A model generated the notes under the pieces. The model ran no database searches. It was given only the letters and a program-made list of their open reading frames with translations, and was not told where the DNA came from. This document shows, piece by piece, positions 38,101-47,681 of a DNA stretch of 64,000 nt. A program made the position numbers and the translations under genes. Within the stretch, counting starts at the first letter, position 1. Each line of letters starts with the position of its first letter. This DNA comes from Liolophura sinensis (lineage: Eukaryota; Mollusca; Polyplacophora; Chitonida; Chitonidae). Where the stretch lies: positions 1,056,001-1,120,000 of the forward strand of contig NC_088296.1 in the NCBI RefSeq assembly GCF_032854445.1, read 5' to 3'.

Positions 38101-41100
38101 CTCAGTACAAACTTGCCCCTGGGGTGTTATACTCACATAGGCTATACTCAGCACAAACTTGCCCCTGTGGTGTCATACTCACATAGGCTTTACTCAGCAC
38201 AAACTTTCCCCTGTGGTGTCACACTCACATAGGCTATACTCAGTACAAACTTTCCAATGGGGTGTCATACTCACATAGGCTATACTCGGTACAGACTTTC
38301 CCCTGGTTTGGCATACTCATATAGGCCATACTGAGAACAAACTTTCCCCTGGGGTGTCTTACTCACATAGGCTATACTCAGTACAAACCTTCCCCTGGGG
38401 TGTCATACTCACATAGGCTATACTCAGCACAAACTTGCCCCTGTGGTGTCATACTCACATAGGCTTTACTCAGTACAAACTTTCCCCTGTGGTGTCACAC
38501 TCACATAGGCTATACTCAGTACAAACTTTCCAATGGGGTGTCATACTCACATAGGCTATACTCGGTACAGACTTTTCCCTGGGGTGTCTTACTCACATAG
38601 GCCATACTCAGTACACACTTGCCCCTGGGGTGTCATACTCACATAGGCTACACTCAGTACACACTTGCCCCTGGGGTGTCATACTCACATAGGCTACACT
38701 CAGTACAACCTTGCCCCTGGGGTGACATACACACATAGGCTATACTCAGGACAAACTTTCCCCTGGTTTGACATACTCATATAGGCCATACTGAGAACAA
38801 ACTTTCCCCTGGTGTGTCTTACTCACATAGGCTATACTCAGTACAAACTTGCTCCTGGGGTGTTATACTCACATAGGCTATACTCGGTACAAACTTGCCC
38901 CTGGGGTGTCATACTCATATAGGCTATACTCCGCACAAACTTGTTCCTGGGGTGTCATACTCACATTGGCTATACTTAGTACAAACTTTCCCCTGGGGTG
39001 TCTTACTCACATAGGCTATACGCAGTACAAACCTTCCCCTGGGGTGTCATACTCACATAGGCTACACTCAGAACAAACTTGCCCCTGGGGTGTCATACTC
39101 ACATAGGCTACACTGAGTACAACCTTGCCCCTGGGGTGTCATACTCACATAGGCTACTTTAAGAAAAAACTTGCCCTTGGGGTGTCATACTCACATAGGC
39201 TACACTCAGTACACACTTGCCCCTGGGCTGATATACTCACATAGGCTATACTCAGCATAAACTTGCCCCTGGGGTGTCTTATTCACATAGGCTATACTCA
39301 GTACAAACCTTCCCCTGGGGTGTCATACTCACATAGGCTATACTCGGTACAAACTTCCCCTGGGTGTCATACTCACAAAGGCTATAGTCAATAACAAACT
39401 TCCCCCTGGGGTGACATACTCACATAGGCTATACTCAGTACAAACTTTCCCCTGGTTTGACATACTCATATAGGCCATACTGAGAACAAACTTTCCCCTG
39501 GTGTGTCTTACTCACATAGGCTATACTCAGTACAAACTTGCTCCTGGGGTGTTATACTCACATAGGCTATACTCGGTACAAACTTGCCCCTGGGGTGTCA
39601 TACTCATATAGGCTATACTCCGCACAAACTTGTTCCTGGGGTGTCATACTCACATTGGCTATACTTAGTACAAACTTTCCCCTGGGGTGTCTTACTCACA
39701 TAGGCTATACGCAGTACAAACCTTCCCCTGGGGTGTCATACTCACATAGGCTACACTCAGAACAAACTTGCCCCTGGGGTGTCATACTCACATAGGCTAC
39801 ACTGAGTACAACCTTGCCCCTGGGGTGTCATACTCACATAGGCTACACTAAGAAAAAACTTGCCCTTGGGGTGTCATACTCACATAGGCTACACTCAGTA
39901 TAAACTTGCCCCTGGTGTGACATACTAATATAGGCTATACTCAGTACAAACTTTCCCCTGGGCTGATATACTCACATAGGCTATACTCAGCATAAACTTG
40001 CCCCTGGGGTGTCTTATTCACATAGGCTATACTCAGTACAAACCTTCCCCTGGGGTGTCATACTCACATAGGCTATACTCGGTACAAACTTCCCCTGGGT
40101 GTCATACTCACAAAGGCTAAACTCGGTACAAACTTTCCCCTGGGGTGACATACTCACATAGGCCATACTCAGTATAATCTTTCCAATGGTTTAACATACT
40201 CACATAGGCTATACTCACATAGGCTATACTCAGTATAAACTTTCCCCTAGTGTCCATGGAAGTCTGTTTTCGCCCCGTGTCCACACCAAACAGGTTCACC
40301 TTTCCGTTGTGACTTCCTGTAGCCAGAAACCTGGAATCTGGCGAGAAGGCGATCGTCCATGCATCCACTGTCCAGGGGAGACAACTCAACAACATTAATA
40401 TCTGCTCAAAGGGAGACCGCTCAAAGGCATAAGAACTGTATGTGAGTGGAAGATTTTGTTAAAATTTTTGACAATCCAAGCACACAAATCCTTCCAGGAA
40501 ATTTATCAAGTATTTGGTAGTACATGACAAGACTGGATCCGTTCATGTAGCGTACATGTACCATACATGACAAGACTGGATCCGTTCATGTACCATACAT
40601 GACAAAATCATAAATAACAAAATCAGAGAAGTCTCAAAAACTCTTTCATGACAGTCTGACTGATAGTGTAGTACACCCAAATCTTGTTACAGCGGATCAA
40701 GATACTGGAAGCTAGGATTGTGGGCAGGATAATGACTGAGTAACAGACAGACATACAGACAGACACACAGACAGACAGGCAGGCAGGCAGACAGACAGAG
40801 AGGCAGACAGACAGGCAGACGGAGACGCAAACAGACAGACAGGCAGACAGTCATGTACTTACCTGGCCCAGCATCTATACTCTTGGCCTGGTTACCTGTT
40901 TCCACATCCCAAATCTTCACATGACTGTCTAAGCTACTGGAGGCTATCACTGAATACAGGTTAAGGCCTAGGCAGTCAAAGTTTTGTAGCTACAACATGT
41001 AACTACCTTAATGCCATACATGTAGGTCTGTCCATACAGTACTAAAACCAGATTCTTTTTATAATTAGGTCGATGATCAATCACATACAGGAAATTTTCA

Positions 41101-44100
41101 ACCTACCTGTTAAACAACTCACTGAAAGTGTTAAAACTGAAGTTGGGTGATTGTCAGTTTTAGACTCTGGCATAAACCACCAGTCTTTGACAATTAACTG
41201 AAAAATTTTTTCCACATCTAAGGCACAGACATGTGCAGTGCAGGCCATTGACAGGGGTCAAAATAATAAAAAATTATACAAAAATTATAAAATAATTATA
41301 AAATTATATTTTTGTGAAGCCCTGAAAATGGTAAACCCAACCACTGGAGTTGTCTAAAGAATCAAATTAAAAACATGCTCTTTCATATGTGAAAACATTG
41401 AGGAATTAGGGGATTTTTGGAGCATTTTAATCTGAAATTCGCCTCCCAACATATCCACACATTTTACCATATTACCACGGAGACCTCAACAGGCATTGCT
41501 GGTGATTTTGGCATCTCTTTGTCTGGGTGTATACTCAGATTATTATCATTATTATTATTATTATCAGATTATTATTATCAACAGATTATTCGAACCTTTG
41601 GATTCCATGGTATGTCACAGGACATGGTTTCCTGATATGAGTGAAAAATGTCGTTATCCGTCGTAATAGCCAATGAATACTCCATATCAGCAAAATTCTT
41701 CGCAAATGAGTACAAATTCAATTGTGAGATCTTCCAGCAGAGGTAGAAGATGGAAGGCTACGGGACACAGGTTAACTGACAGCTAATATGGTGGAGCCCA
41801 CAAACATATAGATTTATAACTGGATGATGTGGTATTCTGAAATGTAGTTGCTGTCAGTCAGATTACTTTCCAGTGGCACTTGATCAAATTTAGTCTGTCT
41901 CTAGTTCATGTAGCTACACGTAGTGTTTGTCGTCAAATTTTGGCCTAAAATTACATTTTTAACTAAAACATACACTGTCCCAGTAGTATGTCACCGTATA
42001 TATACATTCCCAACTGACCTGAAAACACCAAAGCCCAGTAGTATGTCACCATACATATACCTTCCCAACTGACCTGAAAACATCAAACCCCAGTAGTATG
42101 TCACCGTACATATACCTTCCCAACTGACCTGAAAACACCAAAGCCCAGTAGTATGTCACCATACATATACCTTCCCAACTGACCTGAAAACATCAAACCC
42201 CAGTAGTATGTCACCATACATATACATTCCCAACTGACCTAAAAACATCAAACCCCAGTAGTATGTCACCATACATATACATTCCCAACTGACCTAAAAA
42301 CACCAAAGCCCAGTAGTATGTCACCATACATATACCTTCCCAACTGACCTGAAAACATCAAACCCCAGTAGTATGTCACCGTATATATACATTCCCAACT
42401 GACCTGAAAACACCAAAGCCCAGTAGTATGTCACCGTACATATACCTTCCCAATTAACCTGAAACATTTTCAGGTCAAAGACAGTAGTCTGTACTCCATG
42501 TACGGTACTTTGTGCAAGGATACATGTGCCCGTGTTGTCCATATCCACAGAGACCACGCCCAGCTGATGTCCCTCAAGCACATGTTTCAGTTCTAACTTC
42601 TCATCTGTCCTACAACAAACAATAAAATAATTTCATTGTTTTTTTTTTTAGTTTATTGGCAAAAAATGTATTTAGTGTGCACTGACAGAGAGCATCTTCA
42701 TTGCCCATAAGACTGAGCATAAACAGAGCAATGTAAGTAGGAGCCAGGATGATGAATGATTGATTAGCTGTTTCAGGAGGAATGAAAACATTTAATTAGG
42801 CCTATTATCTGATAAATGCAAATTACTTTATCCAGTCAGATAAAATTTACTTTTGAATAAAATGGATGCTAGGCGAGTCAATAAGACACCTCTTTTTTGA
42901 AGCCCTTATACAAAGAAGCTACATCACATCCTGAGTTACCTCCCTTGTCATAAGGCAGCTATTATAATGTAATGCAGCCTGCTTTTTGAGGCATGGAACG
43001 AGGAGGCATCAAACATCTGCAGGCCCATGCAGTATGTTTATTAGGCTATGACAGTGACAACTATGTTTGGGGAACAGAGTGAAGAAAAACGTGACAGGTA
43101 CTGACAGTCACAGAAATGTCAAGAGAATTCAAATTAAGTTGATGTTTTTCAGCTTAGATAGACTGTACATATTTAACGGAGTTCTGGGAAGTTTTCTGTA
43201 AAACATGTTACATGTGCTGTTTGTATAGTAGACAAATATTCTGTACATGTACGAAAACTGTAATTATGGATTTCGTCAGAAATTCTGTCGGAGATTTCCA
43301 TTATTCCAAACCACTAGTATAATATATGTCAATGCAATAAATGATAAGAAGCCCTATTTTTAATAACAAAAACAAAACAAAACGTATTTTTCTGATGGCC
43401 CAACCTTGCTGTGTTCATCACTGCTACTGGCAGGCAGATAAATGTAGACATAAACACACACCCAATAATGGAAACACATATTCAACCACAAATAGACTAA
43501 ACACGACACGGCTCATTTCCCACTTTGATGACCTTGAACTTACCATCTCCAGACCTTGACCTTGTCATCCACCGAGCCAGTCACAATGTTTTCATGATCA
43601 TCTTTTTCACTCTTTGCCCAGGCACACGTCCAGATGCTGTCTTCGTGTGCTGAAAAGTCATGCGGAAGTTTTAAGAGATGAAAACAACTTTCTTTCAAAA
43701 GAATGATGGCAATGAAACTGCCATCTTAATCAAGGTTTGATTAGTTCATCAAATCATACAGCACGTTCATCTGCAAATAAAATAATATCACCCAATCAAC
43801 ACAGTGCATCCCTGGTCTTTATAGTGTCAGTTTACTGCAAAGTATACCAGAAGCAAGAAAAGTGGAAAAACAACTTACCTTGTTCTTGCTTAAATATAAT
43901 GGAATACTGAAACAAAATAACACAAGTGATTTAAAGCATAAATATATATGTATATCATACATATCTATATAATTCAAAATATATGTAACAAAACAAGGGT
44001 CAGGGAATTCAAGAATTCAAATGACAGTTCCCATTTCCAGTCAAAGCTGGGCAATCTCAACTACTGAGAGTCTGGCGCTGGTCCTATTAATTCCAAGATG

Positions 44101-47100
44101 AAAATATCACTTATCTTTACAACTCAAACCCATCCCATACCCAATGTTTGGTACACACTGAATCCCCAAGCCAAAACCAACTTTGACAAACGCTCCTCTA
44201 CCAATAACAGAACAGACGACCATCATGTCTGAACCTCTAGCAAGGTACTCGCTGGCAATTTGAAACTTTCTTAAATCAGGACATTTGTCCACACCAAAAT
44301 AATTAATTTATTTTATAGTCTGTTTGCTTCAAATACAAGTATACTCTGGTCACCTAATTTAAGCTGTCTTTCAAACAGTCAGCTCGCTGGAGGTTCAAAT
44401 TCAAACCATGGCACAAATCTGTGGACACATTCAAGCTAAAAGTTTTCAATGACTGGCTTATTGTCTGTGATATGTTATAAGGCTGGCGTACTGTCTGCTA
44501 TGTGTTATAAAGCTGGCGTACTGTCTGCGATGTGTTATAAGGCTGGCGTACTGTCTGTGACATGTTATAAGGCTGGCGTACTGTTTGTGATGGGTTATAA
44601 AGCTAGCTTACTGTCTGTGATGTGTTCTACGGCTGACTTACTGTCTGTGATGTGTTATAAGGCTGGCTTACTGTCTGTGATGTGTTATACGACTGGCTTA
44701 CGGTCTGTGATGTGTTATCAGGCTGGCTTACTCTCTGTGATGTGTTATAAGGCCGGCTTACTCTCTGTGATGTGTTATAAGGGCGGCTTACTGTCTGTGA
44801 TGTGTTATAAGACTGGCTAACCATCTGTGATGTGTTATAAGACTGGCTTACTGTCTGTGATGTGTTATAAAGCCGGCTTACTGTCTGTGATGTGTTATAA
44901 GACTGGCTTACTGTCTGTGATGGGTTATAAAGCTAGCTTACTGTCTGTGATGTGTTCTACGGCTGACTTACTGTCTGTGATGTGTTATAGGACTGGCTTA
45001 CCATCTGTGATGTGTTATACGACTGGCTTACGGTCTGTGATGTGTTATCAGGCTGGCTTACTCTCTGTGATGTGTTATAAGGCCGGCTTACTCTCTGTGA
45101 TGTGTTATAAGGGCGGCTTACTGTCTGTGATGTGTTATAAGACTGGCTAACCATCTGTGATGTGTTATAAGACTGGCTTACTGTCTGTGATGTGTTATAA
45201 AGCCGGCTTACTGTCTGTGATGTGTTATAAGACTGGCTTACTGTCTGTGATGTGTTATAAGGCTGGCTTATTGTCTGTGATGTGTTGTAAGACTGGCTTA
45301 CTGTCTGTGATGTATTATAGGACTGGCTTACCATCTGTGATGTGTTAAAAAACCGGCTTACTCTCTGTGATGTGTTACAAAGCCGGCTTACTGTCTGTGA
45401 TGTGTTATAAGGCTGGCTTACTGTCTATGATATGTTATAAGGCTGGCTTACTGTCTGTGATATGTTATAAGGCTGGCTTCCTGACTGTGATGTGTTATAA
45501 GGCTGGCTTACTGTCTGTGATGTGTTCAATGAATCAGGCCTTGACATTTCTAAATTTCTAAGTTGTAAAAGTACATGTACATGACATTTTCCTCCTCAAT
45601 GATATAGGCAGCTACATGTATCCAGACATAGGCATCTGCATGTATCCAGATATAGGCAGCTATATGTATCCAGACATAGACAGCTAGACATATCCAGATA
45701 TAGACAGCTACACATATCCAGATATAGACAGCTACATGTATCCAGACATAGGCAGATACATGTATCCAGACATAGGCAGCCACACGTATCCAGACATAGG
45801 TAGCTACACGTATCCAGACATAGGTAGCTACAGGTATCCAGAGATAGGCAGCTACACGTATGCAGATATAGGCAGCTACATGTATCCAGACATAGGCAGC
45901 TACACGTATCCAGATATAGGTAGCTACACGTATCCAGACATAGGTAGCTACAGGTATCCAGACATAGGCAGCTACACGTATCCAGATATAGGCAGCTACA
46001 TGTATCCAAACATTGGTAGCTACACATATCCAGACATAGGCAGCTACATGTATCCAGATATGGACAGCTACATATATCCAGACATAGGCAGCTACATGTA
46101 TCCAGACATAGGTAGCTACATGTATCCAGATATAAGCAGCTACATGTATCCAGACATAGGCAGCTACATGTATCCAGACATAGACAGCTACATGTATCCA
46201 AACATTGGTAGCTACACATATCCAGACATAGGCAGCTACATGTATCCAGATATGGACAGCTACATATATCCAGACATAGGCAGCTACATGTATCCAGACA
46301 TAGGTAGCTACATGTATCCAGATATAAGCAGCTACATGTATCCAGACATAGGTAGCTACATGTATCCAGACATAGGCAGCTACATGCATCCAGACATATG
46401 CAGCTACATGTATCCAGACATAGGCAGCTACATGTAATCAGATATAGACAGCTACATGTATCCAGATATAGGCAGCTATATGTATCCAGACATAGGCAGC
46501 TGCATGTATCCAGACATAGGCAGCTGCATGTATCCAGACATAGGCAGCTGCATGTATCCAGACATAGGTAGCTGCACGTATCCAGGTATAGGCAGCTATA
46601 CGTATCCAGACATAGGCAGCTGCATGTATCCAGATATAGACATCTACATGTATCCATACATAGGCAGCTACATGTATCCAGACATAGGCAGCTATATGTA
46701 TCCAGACATAGGTCGCTGCATGTATCCAGACATAGGCAGCTATATGTATCCAGACATAGGTCGCTGCATGTATCCAGAGCTCTACATACTAATTTAGTAT
46801 TGTCCAGATTCCTGACATAATCGGATAATGGACTTGGACCAATCAGTGATAAGGCCAACTGATTCACCTACATACAGAACTGCAGCTCTCCACTTTCTAA
46901 AGAAGCTATGGTGTGACAAGTGCAGACATTGGGTGGCACCTGTCCAATCTAAAAGAAGGCTATGTAACAATACTGGCCTTGCGTCATTGAAGTCTGGATG
47001 CTTACAATGTTAATTTCATACTTAACGAAGGCTCAGGCTGATTGCCTTTGTTATCGAACAAGTCTCGTGCAGATAAAAGACACCTAAAGACCTGGTACGT

Positions 47101-47681
47101 CCCTACTCGATTTAGAATACATTTATTAAAGCCATGAAGGCTTCCATGGTATGGAAGAGAGAAGTGTGCAGAGAGCAGGTCTTTAGGTTGGTGTCTGTTA
47201 TTTGTGCGACACTTGTTCGATAACAACAATCAGCCTGGACCTTCGTTGAGTACGAAATTGTAAGCGTCGTGACTCAAACGACGTTAGGCCAACACAGGAA
47301 AAAGAATTGCAGTCTTTCAGGGCTAGGGTTAGCCGATAGACAAAATTTCAAGCACTGCCAAGTGTGTCATACTAACACATACATGTACATGTCAAAGTCC
47401 CACAGCCCAACAGTTATCAATAATACAATAAAACTTCAGCGTCAAAAAAATCGACAGACAAACGCGCGTCATTCACTTCCCACAAACGCCATATGTTATT
47501 CGACGTCCAGATTCCGTTGTCCACGTTTTATGATGACTACAGATTTGGAAAATCGGGAAACTTTTTGGACGATTCTCTTAACGATAACAAAAAACTTTGT
47601 TTCAAAAAAATAAAAAGAAGTAAAAATTGACTGCTGTGAAGGCAAAATTGGTCACATTCAAGCTAGTCGGCAACCTACCAT
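26021..47681 (-). CDS. WDR61: WD repeat protein 61 / SKIC8 (gene model, 11 coding exons)
   Basis: Minus-strand exons in order: 47681-47679 (ATG only), 43906-43879, 43649-43544, 42609-42524, 40949-40863, 40367-40219, 35970-35877, 29314-29221, 28178-28086, 26515-26437, 26110-26021. Phases agree throughout, giving 302 codons (human 305 as I recall). The family is the seven-bladed WD40 protein Ski8/WDR61, a subunit of the cytoplasmic SKI helicase complex that feeds the exosome, and in metazoans also of the nuclear PAF1 complex. Seen: [16 protein letters not shown], then blade ends [49 protein letters not shown] and AIHIYDCP. Conserved [21 protein letters not shown] and GHAMPIRS segments match vertebrate WDR61. 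Five introns are dominated by tandem repeats, and three of those arrays copy exon junctions. Confidence 0.96.
26437..26515 (-). CDS. WDR61: WDR61 coding exon 10 (authentic copy)
   Basis: Residues 247-273: [20 protein letters not shown] then YDHLDQ. Of the five near-identical starts in 26.4-27.2 kb, this is the only one that continues through FYDHLDQ to a donor (CAG|GTCAGC). It is also the nearest to exon 11. Acceptor TTGTGTTTCAG. Confidence 0.95.
26590..27221 (-). repeat. Four truncated copies of the WDR61 exon 10 acceptor and 5' part
   Basis: On the minus strand, acceptor TTTCAG plus CTCCTCAGACAAGACAGTCA-like exon starts occur at 26650, 26863, 27036 and 27221, each running about 55-60 bases before losing homology. 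They encode variants such as [30 protein letters not shown] and [15 protein letters not shown]. Spacing is 173-213 bp (135 bp to the authentic exon). Each copy keeps a usable-looking AG acceptor but no exon 10 donor, so they are decoy acceptors. Confidence 0.95.
27050..27735. repeat. Purine-rich (GGGAGGRGAGAGACAGTGAT) minisatellite
   Basis: On the plus strand a nearly C-free G/A tract repeats GAGAGACAGTGATGGGAGGG-like words of 25-40 bp. In WDR61 transcripts it is a pyrimidine-rich tract upstream of the exon 10 acceptors, and the same sequence also lies between the decoy exons. It yields long proline/serine-rich ORFs that are artefacts of composition. Confidence 0.92.
27740..28085. other. WDR61 intron 9, unique part
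   Basis: About 345 bp of AT-rich unique sequence between the purine minisatellite and exon 9. No further feature seen. Confidence 0.5.
28086..28178 (-). CDS. WDR61: WDR61 coding exon 9
   Basis: Residues 216-247: [20 protein letters not shown] then [10 protein letters not shown]. Matches vertebrate [18 protein letters not shown]. Acceptor ATCTTTCAG, donor TG|GTAAGA. Confidence 0.95.
28215..29060. repeat. WDR61 intron 8 repeats: 12-bp x4, 96-bp x5, 47-bp x2.5
   Basis: GGGAAGGGGCGT repeats at about 28234-28275. A unit of about 96 bp (TGCCAGGTAATACCTGACAG, CCTAGTGATAAGCCACAATC, CCGAGTTGGGCCCTGAGAAA) starts at 28451, 28550, 28646, 28741 and 28837. Then about 47 bp (TTTGCCAGGCACCCGACA, AGCCCGGATACACACGTAAC) repeats to about 29050. 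The 96-bp unit contains AACCGAGTTGGGCCC, reminiscent of the SINE body, but the link is weak. Confidence 0.88.
29221..29314 (-). CDS. WDR61: WDR61 coding exon 8
   Basis: Residues 185-216: [20 protein letters not shown] then [12 protein letters not shown]. Acceptor TGTTTGCAG, donor GACGT|GTGAGT. The next upstream exon is 6.5 kb away because the intervening intron is almost entirely satellite. Confidence 0.96.
29560..29955. repeat. 77-bp tandem repeat, about 5 copies
   Basis: Unit CTCAGTGTCTGGGATAAAAC, CAACATAGGCCTTCTGGTGT, GAAGACTTACTTCACAGGAC, TAAACACTTTGTGTGTT. WDR61 intron 7; abuts the 33-bp array. Not exon-related. Confidence 0.92.
29994..34440. repeat. 33-bp satellite array, about 126 copies, interrupted by a SINE
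   Basis: Unit CAGTATCACATCACCCAGCC then TTCCAAACAGWGT, with variants TATATCACTCAG, CATCATCCAGCCTCCC and CATAGCC. The 33-bp period is a multiple of three, so all plus and minus frames stay open for hundreds of codons ([11 protein letters not shown]-like, [11 protein letters not shown]-like); these are not genes. A higher-order duplication of about 850 bp is visible (32.4-33.0 kb against 33.3-33.9 kb, offset 854). WDR61 intron 7. Confidence 0.97.
31498..31766 (+). mobile_element. tRNA-derived SINE inserted inside the 33-bp satellite
   Basis: Starts near GCTCAGTCGGTTAAAGCGCT (head lacking the first 10-15 bases), then GCAGCGTAATGACCCAGGAG, GAGTTCAAGTCCAGCTTATG, CCCGGTTTCCACCCACCATA, GAGTACGGCGTAAAACACCA and an A-run of more than 20. 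Satellite resumes on both sides with TTCCAAACAG, consistent with a target duplication. It is one of the least diverged copies here and postdates the array. Confidence 0.94.
34448..35876 (-). repeat. 64-bp array copying the WDR61 exon 7 donor junction, about 22 copies
   Basis: Read on the minus strand, each unit holds CTACAGGAAAACTTCTGCAC then ACATTGGAAG|GTGAGACGTG, followed by about 30 bases of intron (TTATTACATGGTACATATGG). The first part is the last 28 bases of exon 7 ([10 protein letters not shown]) with its donor. The array begins directly at the authentic donor (35876). Each unit also has TACTCTACAG upstream, an acceptor-like end, so a unit looks like a 24-nt exon bounded by AG and GT. 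Confidence 0.96.
35877..35970 (-). CDS. WDR61: WDR61 coding exon 7
   Basis: Residues 154-185: [20 protein letters not shown] then [11 protein letters not shown]. Acceptor GTACTTCCAG, donor TTAGAAG|GTGAGA, phase 1. Distinguished from the array copies by its full length and its own acceptor. Confidence 0.96.
36140..40218 (-). repeat. 46-bp array copying the WDR61 exon 6 donor junction, about 89 copies
   Basis: On the minus strand the unit reads GGGAAAGTTTGTACTGAGTA, TAGCCTAT|GTGAGTATGA, CACCCCAG. The first 28 bases are the end of exon 6 (GKFILSIAY) and the next are its donor. The array starts immediately after the authentic donor at 40218 and fills nearly the whole intron to exon 7. Higher-order copies exist: 38849-39106 recurs at 39538-39795 (offset 689), and a four-unit variant block recurs near 36.78, 37.51, 38.16 and 38.43 kb. 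Confidence 0.97.
40219..40367 (-). CDS. WDR61: WDR61 coding exon 6
   Basis: Residues 104-153: [50 protein letters not shown]. Acceptor CACTGGACAG-type (on the minus strand CTGGACAG|TGGATG), donor CCTAT|GTGAGT. A second identical donor lies 15 nt downstream, in frame, and would add VSIAY. Confidence 0.95.
40738..40856. repeat. (CAGA/CAGG)n microsatellite
   Basis: ACAGACAGACA, GGCAGGCAGGCAG and related tetranucleotide runs lie within 6 bases of the WDR61 exon 5 donor. Pure strand asymmetry (C/T rich in the transcript). Confidence 0.9.
40863..40949 (-). CDS. WDR61: WDR61 coding exon 5
   Basis: Residues 75-104: [20 protein letters not shown] then AKSIDAGP. Matches vertebrate AASSSLDAHIRLWDLENGK. 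The acceptor TGTATTCAG is preceded 11 nt upstream by a U12-type branch site (GGCCTTAACC). Donor CCAG|GTAAGT. Confidence 0.95.
40950..42523 (-). other. WDR61 intron 4, U12-type (GT-AG)
   Basis: The 5' splice site is GTATCCTTGC (42523-42514), matching the minor-spliceosome consensus RTATCCTT, instead of the GTRAGT seen at most other junctions here. CCTTAAC at about 40962-40968 ends 11 nt from the 3' AG, the typical U12 branch spacing. The splice joins residue 75 in phase and restores the vertebrate reading. It holds a 55-bp array and ATT microsatellites near 41535-41580. Confidence 0.85.
41981..42475. repeat. 55-bp tandem repeat, 9 copies
   Basis: Copies start at 41981 and every 55 bp to 42421: CAGTAGTATGTCACCATACA, TATACCTTCCCAACTGACCT, GAAAACAYCAAA. 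A diverged half copy adjoins the exon 4 donor. On the transcript strand each unit shows TTTTCAG followed 13-14 bases later by GTATAT, so it resembles a tiny exon, but it is not a copy of a known exon. Confidence 0.95.
42524..42609 (-). CDS. WDR61: WDR61 coding exon 4
   Basis: Residues 46-75: [20 protein letters not shown] then VDMDNTGT. It ends at ACAT|GTATCC (U12-type donor). Reading on past this point gives non-WD sequence, while splicing to exon 5 restores the family match. Acceptor TTTGTTGTAG. Confidence 0.93.
42610..43543 (-). other. WDR61 intron 3
   Basis: About 930 bp of AT-rich unique sequence without a recognised element or array. Donor ATG|GTAAGT, acceptor TTGTAG. Confidence 0.6.
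43544..43649 (-). CDS. WDR61: WDR61 coding exon 3
   Basis: Residues 11-46: [20 protein letters not shown] then [16 protein letters not shown]. First WD40 blade. Acceptor GACTTTTCAG, donor AGATG|GTAAGT. Confidence 0.95.
43879..43906 (-). CDS. WDR61: WDR61 coding exon 2 (28-nt micro-exon)
   Basis: Residues 2-11: YSIIFKQEQ. Matches vertebrate YGILFKQEQ. Acceptor TTGTTTCAG, donor CAAG|GTAAGT. Confidence 0.9.
44449..45531. repeat. 30-bp tandem repeat, about 36 copies
   Basis: Unit ACTGTCTGTGATGTGTTATA then AGGCTGGCTT, almost without length change across 1.1 kb. Variant blocks recur (44.58-44.83 kb against 44.92-45.16 kb, offset about 330), indicating higher-order duplication. The period is a multiple of three, hence spurious ORFs. 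WDR61 intron 1. Confidence 0.95.
45604..46778. repeat. 24-bp tandem repeat, about 49 copies
   Basis: Unit TACATGTATCCAGACATAGG then CAGC. Minus-strand reading gives a 423-codon Cys/Leu-rich ORF (CLCLDTCS repeats), and another frame gives VWIHVAAY repeats; both are consequences of a period divisible by three. A 192-bp (8-unit) higher-order copy is seen at 46.01 and 46.20 kb. WDR61 intron 1. Confidence 0.96.
47000..47265. mobile_element. 266-bp MITE with about 94-bp terminal inverted repeats
   Basis: The left arm 47000-47094 (GCTTACAATGTTAATTTCAT, CAGGCTGATTGCCTTTGTTA, TCGAACAAGTCTCGTGCAGA, AGACACCTAAAGACCTG) matches the reverse complement of 47172-47265 with few mismatches. The spacer of about 77 bp contains a smaller palindrome, CCATGAAGGCTTCCATGG. 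There is no coding capacity. It lies about 420 bp from the WDR61 start codon, in intron 1. Confidence 0.85.

Noticed and set aside
42481-42523. Extension of WDR61 exon 4 as coding ([20 protein letters not shown])
   Set aside because: The open frame continues, but the residues do not match the WD40 family; splicing at GTATCC restores the conserved SSSLD segment.
45596-46867. Cys-rich ORF resembling a secreted cysteine-repeat or toxin-like peptide
   Set aside because: Exact 24-bp periodicity explains it; there is no signal peptide and no defined cysteine framework.
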